NCBI GenBank assembly: GCA_005239795.1
Contig: SBBH01000197.1
Span: 1 to 9,217 of the forward strand
Direction: 5' to 3'
DNA length: 9,217 bases
Origin: Planctomycetales bacterium
GTDB taxonomy: Bacteria; Planctomycetota; SBBH01
Below, piece by piece: positions 1 to 7,108 of this stretch. The notes under the pieces were generated by a model that did no database searches, was not told the DNA's origin, and saw only the letters and a program-made list of their open reading frames with translations. A program made the translations under genes and the position numbers. The first letter of the stretch is position 1, and each line of letters begins with the position of its first letter.

Positions 1-2
1 GA

Positions 3-56
3 AGAGCTGCAGCCTTCTGCAAACGGGAAGGGGAGGAGTTTGCAGGCATTCCTTAA
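3..56 (+). CDS. Possible C-terminus of exodeoxyribonuclease VII small subunit (partial)
   Basis: Bases 3-53 read as 17 codons (RAAAFCKREGEEFAGIP) before a TAA at 54-56. The pattern of an Arg, small/hydrophobic residues, Lys/Arg-Glu-Gly-Glu and a short hydrophobic end resembles the tail of XseB, the small subunit of the single-strand nuclease ExoVII. The location supports this, because xseB commonly sits directly upstream of ispA. It would overlap the ispA start by 17 bases, as coupled genes do. The frame of ispA is also open back to base 1, so the upstream gene's frame is not settled. Seventeen codons are too few to be sure. Confidence 0.27.
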   Translation, partial: RAAAFCKREGEEFAGIP

Positions 57-942
57 TTATAATGGTCCCCTTGTGAACAAACGACTTTTCGCCCCTGCGG
101 TTCCTATCGACAAGACCCTGCACCATCTCCTGCCTCCTGCTTCGGCGGAGCCGACGGGCATCCACCGGGCGATGCGCTACAGCGTTTTCGCTGGAGGAAA
201 GCGTCTGCGGCCGCTTTTGGTCTATTATGCTTTCAAGGCGTGCGGGGGACGGGGAGCGGGGATCTGGCCCGCCGCGGCCGCCCTCGAAATGGTGCATGTC
301 TATTCCTTAATCCACGACGACCTGCCGGCGATGGATGACGACGATCTGCGGCGCGGGCGTCCCACCCTCCACAGGCGGTTCGACGAGGCGACGGCGATCC
401 TGGCGGGGGATGCCCTTCTGACGCACGCCTTTCAAGTCGTGGCGGAGGCTTGCCCGGCGCCTGTAGCCGCCCGCGCGGCCTCGGAGCTGGCTCGCGCGGC
501 CGGGACCTCCGGCATGATCGGGGGGCAGGCTCTGGATCTCGCGGCCGAAGGGAAGCCGCCCAGCAAGTCCAGGGTCATGCGGATCCACGCCCTGAAGACG
601 GCGGCTCTCATCGTGGGGTCTGTCCGTATCGGCGGTCTCGTCGCGGGGGCTTCCGCACGGCAGATGTCAGCCCTCGGGCGATACGGACAGGCGCTCGGCC
701 TTGCCTTCCAGATCATGGACGATATCCTGGACGAAACGGGTGATCCCCGGCGCATGGGGAAATCGGTCCGCCGCGACATGGAGAACGGAAAGATGACCTA
801 TCCTCGAGCCGTCGGTTTGGCCGCGGCTCGAAAAGAAGCCGGCCGCGAGATCCGCCGGGCGGTTTCGGCGCTCGCCGGGTTCGGCGCCGCGGCGGACCCT
901 TTGAGGGAGTTGGCGGTTTTCGTGACCGCGCGCCGCTCATGA
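40..942 (+). CDS. ispA: Farnesyl diphosphate synthase (short-chain polyprenyl synthase)
   Basis: This cytosolic enzyme condenses dimethylallyl diphosphate with two isopentenyl diphosphates to farnesyl diphosphate, the precursor of undecaprenyl carriers and quinone tails. The 300-residue length is normal. Visible motifs are GGKRLRP (52-58), the first Asp-rich motif DDLPAMD (93-99) followed by DDDLRRGRPTLH, GQALDL (162-167), K186-T187 and the second Asp-rich motif DDILD (227-231). Tyr at the fifth position before the first motif (YSLIHDD) and the two-residue insertion in that motif are features of bacterial farnesyl synthases, so a C15 product is favoured over C20. The usual GKxxGKD block reads GKSVRRD (240-246), a small deviation. 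The start is TTG at 40, preceded at very short distance by a purine-rich GGGAGGAG (31-38). GTG at 73 is an alternative but would remove the family's N-terminal helix. The stop overlaps dxs as ATGA, implying translational coupling. Confidence 0.95.
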   Translation: MQAFLNYNGPLVNKRLFAPAVPIDKTLHHLLPPASAEPTGIHRAMRYSVFAGGKRLRPLLVYYAFKACGGRGAGIWPAAAALEMVHVYSLIHDDLPAMDDDDLRRGRPTLHRRFDEATAILAGDALLTHAFQVVAEACPAPVAARAASELARAAGTSGMIGGQALDLAAEGKPPSKSRVMRIHALKTAALIVGSVRIGGLVAGASARQMSALGRYGQALGLAFQIMDDILDETGDPRRMGKSVRRDMENGKMTYPRAVGLAAARKEAGREIRRAVSALAGFGAAADPLRELAVFVTARRS

Positions 943-2888
943 CCATGCGGCTTCTCGACACCATAAATTCCCCGCAGGATTTAAAGCGGATCCCCGTTGC
1001 CGAGCTCCCGAAGCTCGCGCAGGAGATCCGCGAGGAGATCATCTCTGTCGTCACCCGGAACGGCGGGCATCTGGGCTCGAACCTCGGCGTCGTGGAGCTC
1101 ACGATCGCCCTTCACTACTGCTTCGACTTTCTTGCCGACCGCCTGGTCTGGGATGTAAGCCATCAGACCTACGCGCACAAGCTTCTCACCGGCCGGCGCG
1201 AACAGTTCAAGACCTTGCGCCTGCACGACGGCCTGGGGCCGTTCACGAGCCCCGAGGAGAGCCCTTACGACCTCTACATGAGCGCCCACGCGGGGACGGC
1301 GATCTCGACGTCGCTGGGACTCGCGGCCGGACACGAGATGGCCGGCGATCCGCGCCGCGTCGTGGCGGTGGTGGGGGACGCGGGATTCGCCCTCGGGATG
1401 TCGTTCGAGGCCACGAACCATGCCGGCGAGCTTAAGAAAAACATGATCGTGGTCTTAAACGACAACAAGATGTCGATCTCGCGCGCGGTGGGGGCCCTGT
1501 CCCAGCACCTTTCGCGGTTGAGGACGCTCCCCGCCTACGAGAAATACCGCCGCCAGATCCACGACACCCTCCTCAAGATTCCCCTCGTGGGGCATCCGAT
1601 GGACGAAGCGTACAAGCACGCCTGCGACGCGGTGGTGGCGGGGCTCACCCCCGGGCATCTTTTCGAGGCATTCGGTTTTAATTACCTGGGTCCCGTGGAC
1701 GGCCATGACATCCAGGGACTGATCCAGACGTTCAATGCTGTGAAGCCGGCGCATGAGGGGCCCATCCTTTTGCATGTCGTGACTCAAAAGGGGAAGGGGC
1801 TCGACCCGGCGCACGGTGATCCGGCGCTTCGCCACGGTGCCTCGCCGCAGGTCTTAGAGGACGGGACGGTCCCGCCGGCCACCGCCAAGAAAAACCTCCC
1901 TTCGTACGGGAGCGTCTTCGCCGCCAAGCTCATCAAGCTTGCCGAGAAGGACACGCGCATCGTCGGGATCACAGCCGCGATGCCGGAGGGGACGGGCTTG
2001 AATAAGTTTCAGGAGCGGTTCCCCCAGCGGTTCTTCGACGTCGGGATCTGCGAGCAGCATGCCGTGGGATTCGCCAGTGGCCTCAAACTCGCCGGGATGA
2101 GGCCGGTCTGCGCGATCTATTCGACCTTCCTGCAGAGGGCGTTCGATCAGATCTTTCACGAGGTGGCCCTGCAGAAACTGCCGGTGGTCTTCTGCCTCGA
2201 CCGCGCCGGCATCGTGGGAGCGGACGGCCCGACGCACCACGGCCTCTACGACATCGCCTACTTTCGCGCTTTTCCGGGAACGGTCCTCATGGCCCCCAAG
2301 GACGGGCCGGAGCTCGAGGTGATGCTCGAATTCGCCCTGACGCTCGACCGGCCGGTCTCGATCCGCTATCCGCGCGGGAGCATCCCGGAGTCGCTGGCTT
2401 CGGGTCCACCGCTCGTGCTGGGCCGTTCCGAGACGCTCAAGGAAGGGGAGGACGGCGCGCTCGTGGCCTACGGGTCGATGGTGGAGAGGGCTCTTGCGGC
2501 CGCGGCAATCCTGGCCGCCAACGGCATACAGGTTTCGGTTGTCAACGCGCGTTTCGCCAAACCGATCGACACCGAGATGATCGTGAGAATGGCCCGCCGC
2601 CAGCCGTTCGTTCTGATGCTTGAAGAGCATGCGCTCGCCGGCGGGTTCGGCTCAGCGGCGCTGGAGGCGGCCGCCGCAGGGGGTGCCGGTCTCTCCCTGG
2701 GGAAGATCCGGTCTCTCGGGATCCCCGACCGGTTCATACCGCACGGCTCGCGCGACCTGCACCTGGCGGCGCTGGGGCTTTCACCCGCGGAGATCGCCCG
2801 GACTGCGGCGGGGATCCTGGGGCGGTCCCTGGTTGTGGCTTCTCCTGTGAAGGAAGCAAAGGCCGTTTCAGCCGCCGCCGCCCGCTAA
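939..2888 (+). CDS. dxs: 1-deoxy-D-xylulose-5-phosphate synthase
   Basis: Thiamine-diphosphate enzyme that joins pyruvate and glyceraldehyde 3-phosphate to DXP, the first step of the MEP isoprenoid route. It has 649 residues, slightly longer than the usual 620-640. Recognisable blocks: GHLGSNLG (43-50), WDVSHQTYAHK (71-81), the thiamine site from GDA (147-149) to NDN (174-176), GFNYLGPVDGHD (246-257), His299 in the position of a conserved active-site His, CEQHAVGFASG (371-381) with catalytic Glu372, YSTFLQRAFDQ (394-404), and GADGPTHHG (427-435). The first Gly-Asp-Gly of the thiamine motif is GDA-G here, and the usual GHxSTSIS segment reads AHAGTAIS (116-123). Both differ from the E. coli form but keep the metal-binding Asp148. 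The ATG overlaps the ispA stop by 4 bases; a second ATG lies two codons on. No clear ribosome site precedes it, consistent with coupling to ispA. Confidence 0.97.
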   Translation: MTMRLLDTINSPQDLKRIPVAELPKLAQEIREEIISVVTRNGGHLGSNLGVVELTIALHYCFDFLADRLVWDVSHQTYAHKLLTGRREQFKTLRLHDGLGPFTSPEESPYDLYMSAHAGTAISTSLGLAAGHEMAGDPRRVVAVVGDAGFALGMSFEATNHAGELKKNMIVVLNDNKMSISRAVGALSQHLSRLRTLPAYEKYRRQIHDTLLKIPLVGHPMDEAYKHACDAVVAGLTPGHLFEAFGFNYLGPVDGHDIQGLIQTFNAVKPAHEGPILLHVVTQKGKGLDPAHGDPALRHGASPQVLEDGTVPPATAKKNLPSYGSVFAAKLIKLAEKDTRIVGITAAMPEGTGLNKFQERFPQRFFDVGICEQHAVGFASGLKLAGMRPVCAIYSTFLQRAFDQIFHEVALQKLPVVFCLDRAGIVGADGPTHHGLYDIAYFRAFPGTVLMAPKDGPELEVMLEFALTLDRPVSIRYPRGSIPESLASGPPLVLGRSETLKEGEDGALVAYGSMVERALAAAAILAANGIQVSVVNARFAKPIDTEMIVRMARRQPFVLMLEEHALAGGFGSAALEAAAAGGAGLSLGKIRSLGIPDRFIPHGSRDLHLAALGLSPAEIARTAAGILGRSLVVASPVKEAKAVSAAAAR

Positions 2889-2912
2889 GGCGCCGTGCGG
2901 AAATAACTTCTT

Positions 2913-3740
2913 ATGCAGATCCTCCTGATTGGCGACCGGTCCCGCGAGGCGGTTGACGGCGCCATCGCCGACGCCGCGAAAAGTCTAGGGAGCGCCTGCC
3001 GCGTCTTGCCGCTTGATGCGGGGTCGATCGACGCCGGCGCGGCGCGCCTAGCGGTCGTCTTAGGGGGGGACGGGGCGATCCTGTCGGCCGCCCGCGCCCT
3101 CGGAACGCAAGCCGTGCCGCTCGTGGGGGTGAACCTCGGGCACCTCGGGTTCCTGGCGGAGCTGAACCTGGCCAGTTTCAAGGCGAACCTGGAGCGTTTG
3201 CGCGCCGGGGATTTCGCGGTAGAAGAGAGGATGCGCCTCGGCGTGCGCCTTCTGCGCGCGGGGAGCCCCGTCTGGGAGGGGCTCGCGGTCAACGAGGGGA
3301 TCGTAGCCGGGCATGACATCGCCCGGATCACGCGGCTTTCTCTCTGGGTCGAAGGGCGCCAGGTTGCCGCGCTCTGGGGGGACGGCCTCATCGCCGCGAC
3401 GCCGTCCGGGTCCACGGCCCATTCCCTGTCGGCGGGAGGGCCGATCGTTGAGCCCTCGCAGGCGGCGATCGTGATCACCCCTGTCTGTGCGCATGCCTTG
3501 AACAGCCGCCCGCTTGTCCTGCCGGCCGACCGCGCCGTCGCCTTCCAGATCGAGCCGGGGTCCCCCTCGCCGATTCTGACCGTCGACGGGCAGAGCCAGG
3601 CGGAACTCCTCCCCGGTGATCGCGTGGAATTTTCCCGTTCGCCCCATCCCCTGAGAATGGCGAGCTTTGGACAGCGCGATTTTTTTGGGGCGCTCTCGAA
3701 TGCCTTTCAATGGGGACGTGTTGCCTATAGGAAGTTATGA
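2913..3740 (+). CDS. nadK: NAD kinase
   Basis: Phosphorylates NAD at the adenosine 2'-hydroxyl to give NADP, using ATP or polyphosphate. The 275-residue length is typical. Motifs in order: GGDG (51-54) with the catalytic Asp53, NLGHLGFLAE (74-83), Asn127-Glu128 that contact NAD, the glycine-rich GDGLIAATPSGSTAHS block (156-171) followed by LSAGGP, ITPVCAHALNSRP (188-200) and DGQ (225-227). All residues expected for activity are present. The ATG lies 24 bases after the dxs stop, behind only a weak purine run (GGAAA, 2899-2903), so it is probably in the dxs transcript. Its TGA is the first element of a three-copy TGAGTNN heptad. NADP supply fits with the NADPH-consuming steps of the isoprenoid pathway encoded upstream. 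Confidence 0.96.
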   Translation: MQILLIGDRSREAVDGAIADAAKSLGSACRVLPLDAGSIDAGAARLAVVLGGDGAILSAARALGTQAVPLVGVNLGHLGFLAELNLASFKANLERLRAGDFAVEERMRLGVRLLRAGSPVWEGLAVNEGIVAGHDIARITRLSLWVEGRQVAALWGDGLIAATPSGSTAHSLSAGGPIVEPSQAAIVITPVCAHALNSRPLVLPADRAVAFQIEPGSPSPILTVDGQSQAELLPGDRVEFSRSPHPLRMASFGQRDFFGALSNAFQWGRVAYRKL

Positions 3741-3758
3741 GTGCTGAGTCCTGAGTAG
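3738..3758 (+). repeat. Three tandem TGAGTNN heptads starting at the nadK stop
   Basis: TGAGTGC, TGAGTCC and TGAGTAG follow one another without a gap. The first TGA is the nadK stop codon. Because the unit is 7 bases, the three TGAs fall in all three forward frames, and the last unit adds a TAG in the nadK frame. The result is a compact stop in every frame just ahead of the resB leader. Whether this is chance, a decayed tandem repeat or a functional barrier is not known. Confidence 0.6.
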
Positions 3759-3783
3759 CGACGTCAGTTGTGCCTCTACGCCG

Positions 3784-3799
3784 AAAGGTTGAGGGAATG
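3784..3799 (+). promoter_or_regulatory. Ribosome binding site deciding the resB start
   Basis: AAAGG (3784-3788) stands 8 bases before ATG 3797, with a second purine run GAGGGA (3791-3796) directly before it. The upstream in-frame GTG at 3770 has no such element and would add nine residues (MPLRRKVEG) not expected ahead of a ResB N-terminus. ATG 3797 is therefore preferred. Confidence 0.55.
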
Positions 3800-5788
3800 T
3801 TCAGGAAAATCGTCCTCGTTTTTTCATCCCTGAAACTGACCATCGGGATCCTTCTGTCGCTCGGAGCCCTGATCGGCTACGCCACCTTTGTTGAGGTTGA
3901 CGCCGCGACAGGCGCCATCCGACGCGATTTCTATCGGACGCCAGGCTTCCTCGGGATCCTCGTCATGCTGGGGGTGAACCTCTCCGCCTGCACCGCCAAG
4001 CGGGCCCCTTTTAAGGCGCACCAGATCGGGTATGTAACGACCCATGGGGGGTTGATGATGATCCTTGTGGGGTCGATCCTGACTTTCCGGGGCGGGGTGG
4101 AGGGGATTGTGGCGCTCTCCGAAAAAGGGGACGCCCCCGGCGAGGCGACGCGCTCCGTCTTCCAGCGCACCGACACGCCTCCCGATCTGGTGGTGTCGTA
4201 TGTGGAAGGAGGGCGCGCCGTGTCGCTGGGGCGCTTTCCGGTGAGCCCTGCGATCGCCGGGGATGACGCCGGCTCCCTGGGCCGGGTCGGAGGGATCGTC
4301 CTTCTGCTCGCGGTTATCGCCGGGGTTCTTTTTCTTCTGAGGATCTGGGAAAAAGGGGATTGGTACCGTCCGATCCCGTTTGTGTTTTTGGGAGCGGCGC
4401 TCTTAGCATGCGCCTGGCGGGTCCTCCACCCTCCGCAGGGGGAACTGCCGTGCTTTCCGGTGACGCGGGATCTGGAGGCCGCCGTCACAGAAACCCTCCC
4501 GCATGCGGTTTTGATGCGGCGGATACGCGGGGGAGGGACCAAGGAAAATCCGGCGCTCCTCGTCGAATTGCGCGTCCAGGGTCAGGCCCAGGAGCGCCGC
4601 TGGCTTTTCGAGAAGGATCCGACCCGCTCCCATTTTCAGGCCGGGCCGCTCCTTGTGGCGTTCGTGGGGTCGGCGGACCTGGAATCGATCTCTGAGGAGC
4701 TGGCGCGCCAGACGGAAGGAGCTTTGGTGCGGCTGACGCCGGGGGGTGAGCTCAGCCAAGTCTGGGTGAAGGAAGCGCGCGACGACTGGCGGGCGTTCGG
4801 CGAAGGGTGGGAGATCCGGGTCGACCAGTTTTTCACAGACCTGGCGGTCGATTCCGACGAAACCGACCTCGACGAGAAATATGTCAACTCTGGTGAATCT
4901 CTTCGAAACCCAGCGGTCCTTTTTCATCTGCGCCGGGCCGGTCAGGCTTCAGGGATGGGGACGTTTCTCGCACGGCCGGACTCTCCTGTCGAGCGCGTCT
5001 CGGGAGAGCTGGAGATTCCTCAAGGGGCGGAATTCCGCTTCGATCCGCACACCTATCTGGGATACCGTCTTCCGATGGTTCTCTGGGCCGCGGATCTCGG
5101 GGCGGCAGAGGAGCCGGCCAAGATCCGGTATCTCTGCACCAGCCGCCGCGGCGAGCACCAGACCGGGACCGCGTCGGTGGGGCAGGAGATCCGCTACCCT
5201 TTTATGCCTCTGCCGCTCGATCTGCGTGTGACGGCGGCCGAGCCCAAGGCCTGGGAGGAGATTTCCCTTGGGGCCGCAAGCGACCCCCAGGCGCCCCCGG
5301 GCCTCGGCGTGCGCCTGACCACGGGGGGGCGGAGCCGCGAGACGGGCGTTCTCCTGGATGGCGGGCCGTCCCCGGTTCTTTTTGAAGGGGACGCGCCGCT
5401 CGCTTATGCGCTCGACTATCGTCGGGCCGAGGCACCGCTCGGGTTTTCGCTCACTCTGGACGATTTCAGAAAGGTCGACTACCCTGGCACGGAAGATGCC
5501 TCTTCCTATGAGAGCGACGTCACCGTCGTGGATGGCGCTCAGCGTTTCAGCCAGAAGGTCTGGGTCAATCACCCGCTTGTGTACCGGGGGTTCACCTTCT
5601 ACCAATCCTCGTATATTGTGGACGAGAGAGGGCGCCAGATGTCGGTCTTCGCCGTCGCCCGCGACCCGGGGGCGCGCCTCGTTTATTTGGGGTTCGCGGT
5701 TTTCGGGCTCGGCCTTATTCTGATCTTCTATCTCAAGCCGATCCTGCTGGCTCGGCAGAAGAGACCGCTCGCGGCGGGAGGGGGATAA
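3797..5788 (+). CDS. resB: Cytochrome c biogenesis protein ResB (Ccs1/CcsB family)
   Basis: Inner-membrane half of the System II cytochrome c synthase. With CcsA it delivers heme to the reduced CXXCH thiols of apocytochromes outside the membrane. The 663-residue product (start at ATG 3797) begins with FSSLKLTIGILLSLGALIGY, a typical ResB first helix (9-32). Further hydrophobic segments lie at about 49-66, 78-97 (with His83 in THGG), 164-182, 192-209 and 629-648. The large polar region between them should be periplasmic. The C-terminal block with WVNHPLVYRGFTFYQSSY (589-606, His592) is the family hallmark before the last helix. Typical ResB proteins have four helices; the pair at 164-209 is extra and splits the periplasmic domain. 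The stop overlaps the next gene by one base (TAATG), so the two are likely co-translated. The matching ccsA lies downstream from 7734. Confidence 0.9.
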   Translation: MFRKIVLVFSSLKLTIGILLSLGALIGYATFVEVDAATGAIRRDFYRTPGFLGILVMLGVNLSACTAKRAPFKAHQIGYVTTHGGLMMILVGSILTFRGGVEGIVALSEKGDAPGEATRSVFQRTDTPPDLVVSYVEGGRAVSLGRFPVSPAIAGDDAGSLGRVGGIVLLLAVIAGVLFLLRIWEKGDWYRPIPFVFLGAALLACAWRVLHPPQGELPCFPVTRDLEAAVTETLPHAVLMRRIRGGGTKENPALLVELRVQGQAQERRWLFEKDPTRSHFQAGPLLVAFVGSADLESISEELARQTEGALVRLTPGGELSQVWVKEARDDWRAFGEGWEIRVDQFFTDLAVDSDETDLDEKYVNSGESLRNPAVLFHLRRAGQASGMGTFLARPDSPVERVSGELEIPQGAEFRFDPHTYLGYRLPMVLWAADLGAAEEPAKIRYLCTSRRGEHQTGTASVGQEIRYPFMPLPLDLRVTAAEPKAWEEISLGAASDPQAPPGLGVRLTTGGRSRETGVLLDGGPSPVLFEGDAPLAYALDYRRAEAPLGFSLTLDDFRKVDYPGTEDASSYESDVTVVDGAQRFSQKVWVNHPLVYRGFTFYQSSYIVDERGRQMSVFAVARDPGARLVYLGFAVFGLGLILIFYLKPILLARQKRPLAAGGG

Positions 5789-7098
5789 TGCGTACGGGAT
5801 GGTTGTGGGGGATGGGATTCATCGGGTGCGCGGCCGCCGGCGCCTGGGTTGGTCGTACAACGGCCCCTGATCTGCGAGGGCGCTTGGCGGCGTTCGAAAA
5901 GCGCGCCGCGGAGCTTGAGGCGAGCCTCAGGAAGCAAGGAGAGGAGAAGGAACGTCTGCAGAACCGGATCCTTTTCCTGGAGCCGTTTCTTTCCGCCGTT
6001 TCCCCGGAGTCTATGGAGGGATCGCGGCGGGAACGGGATGTTCCAGGCCGAACGGCGGGGGCCCAGGCCCTTGCGGACAAAGGGGAAGCGGCCCTCAAGG
6101 AGAATGACCTGGAGGCGTTGGCTGCCGTCATCATGGAGCTTCTGGATGGCGGGCCTGCGTCCTACGAAGATCTCATGATTCTCCTGGATCGGGCGAAGGA
6201 TGCCGGCGTTCAGGGATTGGAGGCGCGGCTTCTTCCTGAACTGGAGAAGCGGCTCCAGGCGATGCTGGAGGAAAATCCGAGTGAAGCTCTCAGGGTTGCC
6301 TGGATGATCGGGGAACTGGGGGGACGTTCCGCGATGGAAACGCTCTGGCGGTCCGCCGAAGGGGCGGGGGAGGACGTCCTGCGGCACCAGCTGGTGGGGA
6401 TCATCGGCCGGATGACCGATGTGGACGTATCGGCCTTTCTGGGAGGGAAATTGGAGGCGCCCCAGGACAGCATCGTGCGCCAGGCGCTTCTTTTCAGTAT
6501 GGCCCAGCGTCCAGGCGGCTTGGATCGCCTCGCCTCTTTTTTGAACACGCAGGGATTGGATTCTCAGGAGCGCTATTCCATCGTAGGGGGCATTGTCAAC
6601 CGCTGCCTTGAAGATCCCGGCGCCTCGGCCGCCATCTGGGATCTGGCCGAGCGGGCCTCCCCTGACGGCCGGGATCTTTTCATCTCGGCGTTGGTGCGTG
6701 CCGGGGACGCGCGCGCCCAGGACCTTGCGATCGAGCGTCTGCGCGCCGGAAACGTCGCGCCAGGAGAGACGGGGTGGGATCGCATGCGGGAAGAGGCTGA
6801 CTTGTGGGGGCATATGAGGACGGAGAAGGTTCGCGAGAACGAGTCTCTCTTCAGGGAGGCCGCCGGGAACATGTCGTTCCCTCCTTTTGTCAGAACCGGT
6901 TTTGCAAAAGCTCTGGCCAAGGTGGACCGCCGCGGCGCTGTGGACTCCCTGATGCAGGGGTTCGCCTCACAACGAGAGCATGAACGTTTACAAACGGTCT
7001 ACGCCTTAAAATCGCTCGGCTTGCGCGAGGTGTCGTCGGCGTTGGACTCCATCGCGGCGTCCGATCCTTCGCCGCAGATCCGGCAAGCCGCCCGCTGA
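5788..7098 (+). CDS. Membrane-anchored coiled-coil/HEAT-like repeat protein, function unknown
   Basis: I do not recognise a named family. The 436-residue product starts with a short hydrophobic stretch (about 4-22) that looks like an uncleaved signal anchor. A charged heptad-like helix with high coiled-coil character follows (28-64, rich in Glu, Arg, Lys, Leu). The rest is nearly all predicted helix. The clearest HEAT-type unit is at the end (about 400-436): a helix with AL.SLG, then a second helix, then SDPSPQIRQAA. Looser pairs of helices run from about 100 to 320. Such solenoids usually act as protein-binding scaffolds, here probably on the outer face of the membrane. The ATG overlaps the resB stop by one base, which strongly suggests co-translation and a job linked to cytochrome c maturation or its substrates; that link is inference. 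FIGC (11-14) resembles a lipobox only weakly. Confidence 0.8.
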   Translation: MRTGWLWGMGFIGCAAAGAWVGRTTAPDLRGRLAAFEKRAAELEASLRKQGEEKERLQNRILFLEPFLSAVSPESMEGSRRERDVPGRTAGAQALADKGEAALKENDLEALAAVIMELLDGGPASYEDLMILLDRAKDAGVQGLEARLLPELEKRLQAMLEENPSEALRVAWMIGELGGRSAMETLWRSAEGAGEDVLRHQLVGIIGRMTDVDVSAFLGGKLEAPQDSIVRQALLFSMAQRPGGLDRLASFLNTQGLDSQERYSIVGGIVNRCLEDPGASAAIWDLAERASPDGRDLFISALVRAGDARAQDLAIERLRAGNVAPGETGWDRMREEADLWGHMRTEKVRENESLFREAAGNMSFPPFVRTGFAKALAKVDRRGAVDSLMQGFASQREHERLQTVYALKSLGLREVSSALDSIAASDPSPQIRQAAR

Positions 7099-7108
7099 GT
7101 TCCAGTTT

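Noticed and set aside
1854..2630. 258-residue open frame on the - strand inside dxs
   Set aside because: The + strand frame carries unmistakable Dxs motifs; the antisense product shows no domain.
3770..3796. GTG 3770 as resB start
   Set aside because: No ribosome site and nine extra residues atypical of the family; ATG 3797 has AAAGG 8 bases upstream.
5728..6813. 361-residue open frame on the - strand
   Set aside because: It lies antisense to resB and the HEAT-like gene, is rich in Arg/Pro with no recognisable motif, and is explained by high GC with few antisense stops.
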